This document shows positions 59,252-64,000 of a stretch of DNA of 64,000 nt, piece after piece. Below the pieces are notes generated by a model. It was not told the DNA's origin. It worked only from the letters and a program-made list of their open reading frames with translations, and ran no database searches. Where the stretch lies: NCBI GenBank assembly GCA_903928115.1, contig CAIYPP010000118.1, positions 1 through 64,000 of the forward strand, in the 5' to 3' direction. The stretch is from an uncultured Planctomycetota bacterium (lineage in GTDB: Bacteria; Planctomycetota; UBA1135; GCA-002686595). Numbering within the stretch: position 1 is the stretch's first letter; the number at the start of each line of letters is the position of its first letter. The translations under genes and the position numbers were made by a program.

Positions 59252-60526
59252 ATGAAACCCACCCCGCGCCACCGCTCGCGCCGCCGCGGCGTCTCCAGCG
59301 TGCAAGTGATCGTCGTGCTGCCGTCGATCCTGATGCTCTCGTGGTTGGCCATCGAAGTCGGGCTCGCGCTGCGCTCGGTGGGTGCGGCCCGCGCCGGTTC
59401 CGATGCGATCGCGCTTGCCGCAGCCGCGCGCTTCGACGACGGTTTCCGCGCCGCCGTGGCCGATGCCCAGTTGGCCGCCGCCGCCAACCGCGGACCCTCG
59501 GGGCCGCTGTCGGTGACCGTGGGCCCCGGCCCCGCTGGGGGTGGTGACCTCGAGTTTGGCCGCTGGGACTCGACGGCACAGGCCTTCGTTCCGGACATCG
59601 ACGGCGGCCGGGCCTGTCGGGCTACGGTCCGGTTCGCCGCGGACCACCCCAACGGCGCCCCCGGCCTGCTGCTCTCGCGACTCTTTCCCGATGCTGCGGT
59701 GGCCTTCCAGCGCCAGAGTGTCGCCCTCTATCTCCCCCCGAAGCACCTGACCTCGGCCCTTCTGCTCGGTCAGGGGAGCGAGGCGCTCGAAGTCGAGCGC
59801 GCCGCGCGGCTGCGCGCCACCGGCGCGGTCACGGTTCTGTCCGCCGATCCGCTCGCGGTTCGAATCGCCGGCGCGCCGCGGGTCCTGCCCGCCGAGCTTC
59901 GAATCGTCGGTGGCATCGACCCCGAGGGCCTCCCGCTGGTCGAGGCCGATGTGGCCACCGGATATCCGGCCCCTGCCGACCCGTACCTCGGGCAGCCGCT
60001 CCCGCCCCTCGACCTGATCTCGCCGGCCCCGATCGACCACGGCAACGCAGGGATCACGCTGGTCCAGCCCGGAGTCTATGCAGGGCTCCAAGCCACGAAT
60101 GGCCGGGTCGTTCTGTTGCCCGGACTGCACCAGTTCATGGGCCCGATCGTCCTCGGCGGCGACGCGCAGCTCGAGCTCCAGAACGCGACCCTGCTGCTCG
60201 GTCCTGACGCGCGCTTCAACCTGTCCGGTCGCGGCCGCATCTCCGGCAGCGCTTCGTCCGACATTCCCGAGTGGACCGACTTCTGGGTTCTCCAAGAGTC
60301 GGGCGGGCGCAACTGGAACCTGCGCGAGTCCGCGGAGGTCGATGTCGATGGCCACGCGTACGCGCCGACCTCCCACCTGCGCATCGAGGACGAGGGGCGC
60401 TGGCTCAGTCGCACCCTGATCGCTGCCACCGCGCGTCTGCGCGGCGACAGCATGCTGCGACTGCGCGGCAGCATCGGCCCTCTCGAAGGGACTCCGGTGC
60501 CCGGTCGCGCGCGCCTCGTCCGCTGA
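59252..60526 (+). CDS. TadG-like protein
   Basis: 424 residues. Basic N-terminus and one helix, RRGVSSVQVIVVLPSILMLSWLAI, of the TadE/TadG pseudopilin-like type; the +5 position after the Gly is Gln, not Glu. It continues with AALRS-like GLALRSVGAARAGSDAIALAAA, as in TadG-like proteins, then a large beta-rich domain with Pro-rich joints and no recognised fold (QPGVYAGLQATNGRVVLLPG, then NATLLLGPDARFNLSG). It diverges from the Tad operon, whose neighbours it most likely serves. VWA domain of classical TadG is not visible. Confidence 0.78.
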   Translation: MKPTPRHRSRRRGVSSVQVIVVLPSILMLSWLAIEVGLALRSVGAARAGSDAIALAAAARFDDGFRAAVADAQLAAAANRGPSGPLSVTVGPGPAGGGDLEFGRWDSTAQAFVPDIDGGRACRATVRFAADHPNGAPGLLLSRLFPDAAVAFQRQSVALYLPPKHLTSALLLGQGSEALEVERAARLRATGAVTVLSADPLAVRIAGAPRVLPAELRIVGGIDPEGLPLVEADVATGYPAPADPYLGQPLPPLDLISPAPIDHGNAGITLVQPGVYAGLQATNGRVVLLPGLHQFMGPIVLGGDAQLELQNATLLLGPDARFNLSGRGRISGSASSDIPEWTDFWVLQESGGRNWNLRESAEVDVDGHAYAPTSHLRIEDEGRWLSRTLIAATARLRGDSMLRLRGSIGPLEGTPVPGRARLVR

Positions 60527-60550
60527 GTCGCTCGCTCCCGCGAATCGCGC

Positions 60551-62242
60551 CTACTTGCCGGCGGGGGGCTCGGCCTTGCGCTGACCGACGGCGAAGCTCT
60601 GCCCCTGCCCGATGTTGGCGAGCTCCTTGAGCAACGTCATGTTCGCCTCCCCGAGCCCCACGCAGTGGATGCGGATGCGGCGGAAGGCGTTCATGCGCCG
60701 AACGTCGTCGACGATCCACGGACACTCGGGGATCCCGGTGAAGATGAACGGGCCGGGATAGTTGAGGGTGGCCGTGCGCTCGGCCTTGACCTTGTACTCC
60801 TGGTCCACGACCACGTCGCCCTCGCCGTAGTCCTTGTCGGTCACCGTGAAGTCGTCGACCGACGGAGCCCCGTCGGAGAGCATGAGGATCGTGTCGCAGC
60901 CTTGCGTGAGCGCGTCGGCGTCGACGTAGGCCTCGGTCTGCGCAAAGCCGCGGCTCGTGAGTGCGAAGGCGAGCTTCAGGCCCGCATGCATGTTGGTCTC
61001 GCCGCGGAGCTTGCCGTCGAGCGACGTCCGCGAGTCCGGCGGGCCCGGCTGGATCGCGTCGAGCTCGTCCATCACCTTGTCGATGTTGGCTCGGGTGGCC
61101 TTGAGCATGCCGGGGCAGGACTCGAGTGTCCCCGCTTGCGAGCCGAACCAAACGATGCAGAACTGCTTGTCGGGCGTCAGGCGCGAGAGCGACACGCGCA
61201 GGTTCTCTCGCGCGAGGTCCCAGCGCGTGTCGACGCGATGCCACGGGATGTCGCTTTCGTCGAGAATCGCGCCCTTTTTCTTCTTTTCCTTGGGGCCGGA
61301 GAGCGGGCCGGACGGCTTGGCGGAGGGCTCGATCTTCTTGCACATCGAGTCCGACATGTCGACCACGTAGCACAGGCGCTCGCCGTCGGTCTCGATCCCG
61401 AAGAAGCGCGGCGCTGCAGAGCTCGGGCTCGACGAGCCGCGCTTGACCTCGCCGCGTGCGAGCAGCTCGAGCCACGCGTCGGGGTTCACGTACAGCTGGT
61501 TCGACTTGAGGATGATCTGCAGGTGTCGGGCGATCTGCACCTTCGCCGTGTGCGAGAGCCCGACTTCGTCTGCGAGCAGCCCGATGTAGGCCGTCAGCGC
61601 TGCACGGTACTCCGGGTCGTTCACGCGGTCCTTGCTCGCAAACAGCGCGCCGCTCATCGCGCCGAGCACGGCCATGCGATCTTCGTCTTTCTTGGGGAAT
61701 GACGCGCAGTTTGCGACGACGAGCGTCTTGAGGTCGGGGTTGCGCGTCGCGCCGAGCGCAGCGATCGCCGCGGCGCGGTGCAGCGCGTTCTTCTCACCCG
61801 TCGCGATCGTCATCACGGCGGCGGCATCCGCGCGGTCCGCCTCGACCTTCAGGGTCTGGACCCACAGCCAGGTGTCGACGGGCTTCTTGTTCGAGAGGCG
61901 CAGCGCCTTGAGGGGCTCGACGAACTCGGCGCGGTCAAAGTAACGGCCGAGCAACGTGGCGAGCATGTAGCGCGCGTACTCGGGGAAGCGCCCCGGGTCC
62001 TTCGTCTCGGTGTAGTCCTTGGCGAGGATCGGCAGCGCCAGCGGGTTGCGCGTCTTCGCCAGCTTCTCGCGACCCTCGGTGTGGTGCTGCAGCGGCAACC
62101 GCTGGATCGTCTCGTTGTAGCGATCGAGCGCCTCCTGATAGCCGCGCGAGTCCTGTGCGAGCGCGAGCGGCGCGGCGCAGAGGATCCAAGCCAGAGGCAG
62201 CAGCCAAGCTCGCACGAGCGGTGCGACATCGATCTTGCGCAT
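60551..62242 (-). CDS. Secreted VWA-domain protein with helical-repeat N-terminus
   Basis: 563 residues. Signal peptide 1-29 (CAAPLALAQ). Residues about 30-270 are helical, HEAT-like repeats (RAAAIAALGATRNPDLKTLVV). Residues about 280-550 are a VWA domain with MIDAS DMSDS in CYVVDMSDSMCKK, interrupted by a Lys/Pro-rich insertion (PKEKKKKGAILDE), then TNMHAGLKLAFAL and DTILMLSDGAPSVDD. It converges with the TadG-like gene (25 bases between stops) and diverges from the DUF350 gene. The partner of the VWA domain is unknown; it is not related to the VWA at 16157. Confidence 0.85.
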   Translation of the reverse strand: MRKIDVAPLVRAWLLPLAWILCAAPLALAQDSRGYQEALDRYNETIQRLPLQHHTEGREKLAKTRNPLALPILAKDYTETKDPGRFPEYARYMLATLLGRYFDRAEFVEPLKALRLSNKKPVDTWLWVQTLKVEADRADAAAVMTIATGEKNALHRAAAIAALGATRNPDLKTLVVANCASFPKKDEDRMAVLGAMSGALFASKDRVNDPEYRAALTAYIGLLADEVGLSHTAKVQIARHLQIILKSNQLYVNPDAWLELLARGEVKRGSSSPSSAAPRFFGIETDGERLCYVVDMSDSMCKKIEPSAKPSGPLSGPKEKKKKGAILDESDIPWHRVDTRWDLARENLRVSLSRLTPDKQFCIVWFGSQAGTLESCPGMLKATRANIDKVMDELDAIQPGPPDSRTSLDGKLRGETNMHAGLKLAFALTSRGFAQTEAYVDADALTQGCDTILMLSDGAPSVDDFTVTDKDYGEGDVVVDQEYKVKAERTATLNYPGPFIFTGIPECPWIVDDVRRMNAFRRIRIHCVGLGEANMTLLKELANIGQGQSFAVGQRKAEPPAGK

Positions 62243-62522
62243 GGGACTCTCTCCAGAGGGGCAGGCTCAGCCTACGCCGTGGGGGCCACTGGGTGCGCAT
62301 CCGGACACGGATTGGCCGACTCGCCCGACCGCCGAGCCACTTCGACGCGCAACGATCCGACGCCGACGCGTATAAATGAAACGAACGTTTTACTGGAGAA
62401 AGCTTCCGGACCCGCGGCCGCCGAGCCCCTTGCAATCCCGAGAGGGCCTTCCCATCCTCTTTGCCCTCCAAGTCCAACCCGAGGCGTCCTCCGGGCGCCC
62501 CTCGCACCAAGGAAAGACCCCC
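62243..62522. promoter_or_regulatory. Divergent region between VWA and DUF350 genes
   Basis: 280 bases. A patch at about 62367-62400 (TATAAATGAAACGAACG then TTTTACTGGAG) is much more AT-rich than the rest and probably holds the promoter of the DUF350 gene, leaving a leader of about 120 bases. The leader is GC-rich and may fold, but no riboswitch is recognised. Confidence 0.4.
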
Positions 62523-63116
62523 ATGTTCACCCCGTCCCTCGCCCTCCTCGCTCAAACCACCGGCATCGACGCAGCCGCCGGAACCTCGGACGGCCTCGGT
62601 GGCGCCTTTGTGGCCCTCGCCCTCGGCGCCCTGCAGCTGATCGTCTCGCTGGCAATCTTCACCTTCTCGATCAATCAGGGTCTCAATGTCGTCTCGCGCA
62701 TGATCGACGGCATCGACATCTGGGGCGAGATCAAGCGCAAGAACATGGCGGTCGCGCTGCTCGCGGCCGGTGCGGTGGTCGCGTACACGAACGTCGTCGC
62801 CGGCGGAGTCGAGAGCATGACCGGCGGCCTGACGACGCTCGTCAAGGGCGAGCTCCGGGACGGCATCGGCGCCCTCGTCAGCGGCTTGGTCAACCTGTTC
62901 GTCGCGATCATGGTCGCGGGCGTCGCCGTCACGTGGACCTTCAAGGCCATGGACAAGTTCACCAAGGACATCGACGAGAAAGCGGAGTTCCGTGGCGGCA
63001 ACGTCGCGATCGGCATTCTCTATGCCGGCATCCTCGTCGGCGCCTCGGAGCTGATCGCCTCGGGCGTCTCGGGCGTGAGCTCGGGACTCACGGGCCTCGT
63101 CAGCGCCCTGCTCTGA
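62523..63116 (+). CDS. DUF350-family membrane protein
   Basis: 197 residues from the ATG at 62523, with AAGGAA about 8 bases upstream. Two homologous halves of two helices each, typical of DUF350: the first half ends IDIWGEIKRKNMAVALLAAG and the second FTKDIDEKAEFRGGNVAIGI. An N-terminal segment may be a signal or first helix. DUF350 function is not known. It is followed by a strong terminator, so it is probably monocistronic. It faces the VWA gene across 280 bases that hold an AT-rich patch (GCGTATAAATGAAACGAACG, about 62369-62388). Confidence 0.88.
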   Translation: MFTPSLALLAQTTGIDAAAGTSDGLGGAFVALALGALQLIVSLAIFTFSINQGLNVVSRMIDGIDIWGEIKRKNMAVALLAAGAVVAYTNVVAGGVESMTGGLTTLVKGELRDGIGALVSGLVNLFVAIMVAGVAVTWTFKAMDKFTKDIDEKAEFRGGNVAIGILYAGILVGASELIASGVSGVSSGLTGLVSALL

Positions 63117-63149
63117 TCCACATCGACTCCTGAGGACGAGAGACCTCCG

Positions 63150-63190
63150 CGGGGTGCGGTTGCGCAAGCAGCCGCGCCCCGTGTCCTTTT
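63150..63190 (+). terminator. Rho-independent terminator of the DUF350 gene
   Basis: The stem starting CGGGGTGCGGTTGC (63150-63163) pairs with GCAGCCGCGCCCCG (63168-63181) with two G-U pairs and a GCAA tetraloop, followed by TGTCCTTTT. It begins 34 bases past the stop. Confidence 0.85.
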
Positions 63191-63206
63191 CCGGAGAGCG
63201 CTTCGC

Positions 63207-64000
63207 TCAGCCGCGCTGCGCCGCCACGATGTCCGCGTAGTGCCCGAGCAGCCCGTCGACGTCGTCGCGGACCGAACGCACCTCGCGGCGCGGCGCGAGC
63301 TCGTCCCAGATCCCGGGCTCTTCGAGGAATCGGCGCAGGGCTCGTGCGAGGTCCGCGGGGTCATCGGGGCGGAACCCGACCGCGTTGCCGAAGCGCTCGG
63401 CGAGCTCGCGCATGCCGCCGTGGTCCGAGAGCACGACGGGCATGCGGGCCATCACGGACTCGTGCACGGTGAGCGGCGCGTTCTCCCACCAGCGGCTGGG
63501 CACGACCAGCACGTCGAAGGAGCCGAGGATCTCGGCGATCCGGCGGTTGTCGAAGCGGCCGTGGAAGGTGACGCCGGGGTGGCGGTTCTCGGCCTGCAGA
63601 GCGGCTACGTAGCCAGCGGTCTTGTCCCCCGTCCCCGCGCCGTGGACTGAGAGCGTGGCCTGACCGTGCGGCAGAGACTGGAACGCGCGCACGAGCAGGT
63701 CCGGTCCCTTGGTGGGCATCAGCGTGCCGACGAAGCCGAAGCGCACCGGGCGCGTCGCCGGGTCGCGCCTCTTGCGCGCCGCCACGGCGCGGAACGGCGC
63801 GTCGTCCATGCCGTACTCGGAGAAGTGCATGCGCTCGGCGGGGACGCCCTGCTCGACGAATCGATCCATGAGGAAGCGCGACGGCGCGAGGATGCGGTCC
63901 GCGCGCAGCATGGCGGCGAGCATGTAGTCGTTGCGCTGCAGGATCGGCGCACGGAAGGTCTCGTCCGCGACGTAGCGCAGCGCGCGCAGTGGGAAGCGCA
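63207..64000 (-). CDS. Glycosyltransferase family 4/1 protein, 5' end cut by window
   Basis: The frame is open from the stop at 63207 to the right edge; 264 codons are seen and the N-terminus lies outside. It is the C-terminal half of a GT-B retaining glycosyltransferase: RADRILAPSRFLMDRFVEQG, RFGFVGTLMPTKGPDLLVRA, HGRFDNRRIAEILGSFDVLV and VPSRWWENAPLTVHESVMAR with the Glu of the donor site, then GNAVGFRPDDPADLARAL. Typical of surface polysaccharide or lipid glycosylation. Start codons inside the frame (for example 63923) are not the true start because conserved-looking sequence continues upstream. Confidence 0.88.
   Translation of the reverse strand, partial: RFPLRALRYVADETFRAPILQRNDYMLAAMLRADRILAPSRFLMDRFVEQGVPAERMHFSEYGMDDAPFRAVAARKRRDPATRPVRFGFVGTLMPTKGPDLLVRAFQSLPHGQATLSVHGAGTGDKTAGYVAALQAENRHPGVTFHGRFDNRRIAEILGSFDVLVVPSRWWENAPLTVHESVMARMPVVLSDHGGMRELAERFGNAVGFRPDDPADLARALRRFLEEPGIWDELAPRREVRSVRDDVDGLLGHYADIVAAQRG

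Noticed and set aside
59541-60419. Short plus-strand ORFs within the TadG-like gene
   Set aside because: Frame shadows of the 424-residue gene with Arg/Ser-rich composition.
1-64000. tRNA, rRNA, CRISPR arrays, insertion sequences, prophage genes
   Set aside because: Looked for and not found. No cloverleaf sequences, direct-repeat arrays, transposase or integrase motifs were seen by eye; a tRNAscan or Infernal run would be decisive.

Overview
GC-rich (roughly 65-70% by eye) bacterial chromosomal DNA. The gene content points to Planctomycetota: a translationally coupled DUF1501 protein and PSCyt1/DUF1549/DUF1553 protein, GC-rich secreted proteins in large number, DUF1570-like and DUF350 proteins, and above all a cysteine-patterned C-terminal domain of about 140 residues that ends seven secreted proteins here. 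I associate that domain with the Saltatorellus/Engelhardtia/Rohdeia type of planctomycete; this placement is inference from memory of such proteins, not a search result. About 53 protein genes cover nearly the whole window. No tRNA, rRNA, CRISPR array, insertion sequence or prophage was seen. The first gene (left edge) and the last gene (right edge) are cut.

Layout. 1-2661: secreted beta-propeller protein (PD40 repeats) with the shared C-terminal domain. 2993-4357: queuosine-precursor transporter and a degenerate zinc-ribbon membrane protein. 4362-6442: agmatine deiminase and N-carbamoylputrescine amidase (putrescine from agmatine). 6547-9825: TMTC-like membrane glycosyltransferase and an NRAMP-type transporter. 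9822-15140: PqqB-like lipoprotein, PQQ-type sugar dehydrogenase-like secreted protein, DUF4382/DUF5666 lipoprotein. 15352-17416: MerR regulator plus VWA protein. 17485-25280: secreted endonuclease/phosphatase-like protein, metallopeptidase, PPC-domain protein, SRPBCC membrane protein and esterase. 25604-31337: orphan prepilin, then an envelope/glycan block of acyltransferase, SGNH protein, GT-C glycosyltransferase, DUF1684 lipoprotein and GDSL lipoprotein. 31459-36978: two divergent paralogous M28 peptidases. 37019-42002: small hydroxylase, membrane proteins, a secreted orphan and a cation/proton antiporter. 42046-48505: DUF1501, cytochrome/DUF1549/LamG/DUF1553, and a conditioned-medium-factor-like secreted hydrolase. 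48547-50090: a DUF1257-like protein coupled to an AlkB-type dioxygenase.

50162-60526 is a Tad (type IVb, Flp) pilus locus. On the minus strand, in transcription order, it holds prepilin peptidase, TadE, CpaB, secretin CpaC, ATPase TadA, TadB, TadC, a CpaD-like lipoprotein, a TadD-like TPR lipoprotein, then three 59-residue Flp-type pilins. A TadG-like protein diverges on the plus strand. Most neighbours overlap by 4 bases (ATGA or GTGA), so the machine is probably translated as one coupled operon. No TadZ/CpaE gene is present in it. After it come a VWA protein, a DUF350 membrane protein and a partial glycosyltransferase.

The most striking observation is in tadA. The reading frame is interrupted by one in-frame TAG at 55376-55378, exactly where the family has Glu in its LGPLEPLL motif. 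Sequence on both sides is otherwise a good TadA/CpaF protein. TAG is an ordinary stop in at least four other genes of the window, so the cause is a nonsense mutation, a sequencing error, a split gene with restart at the downstream GTG, or local readthrough. The second theme is the shared C-terminal domain, fused to unrelated catalytic or propeller domains, which looks like a lineage-specific surface sorting or anchoring module.
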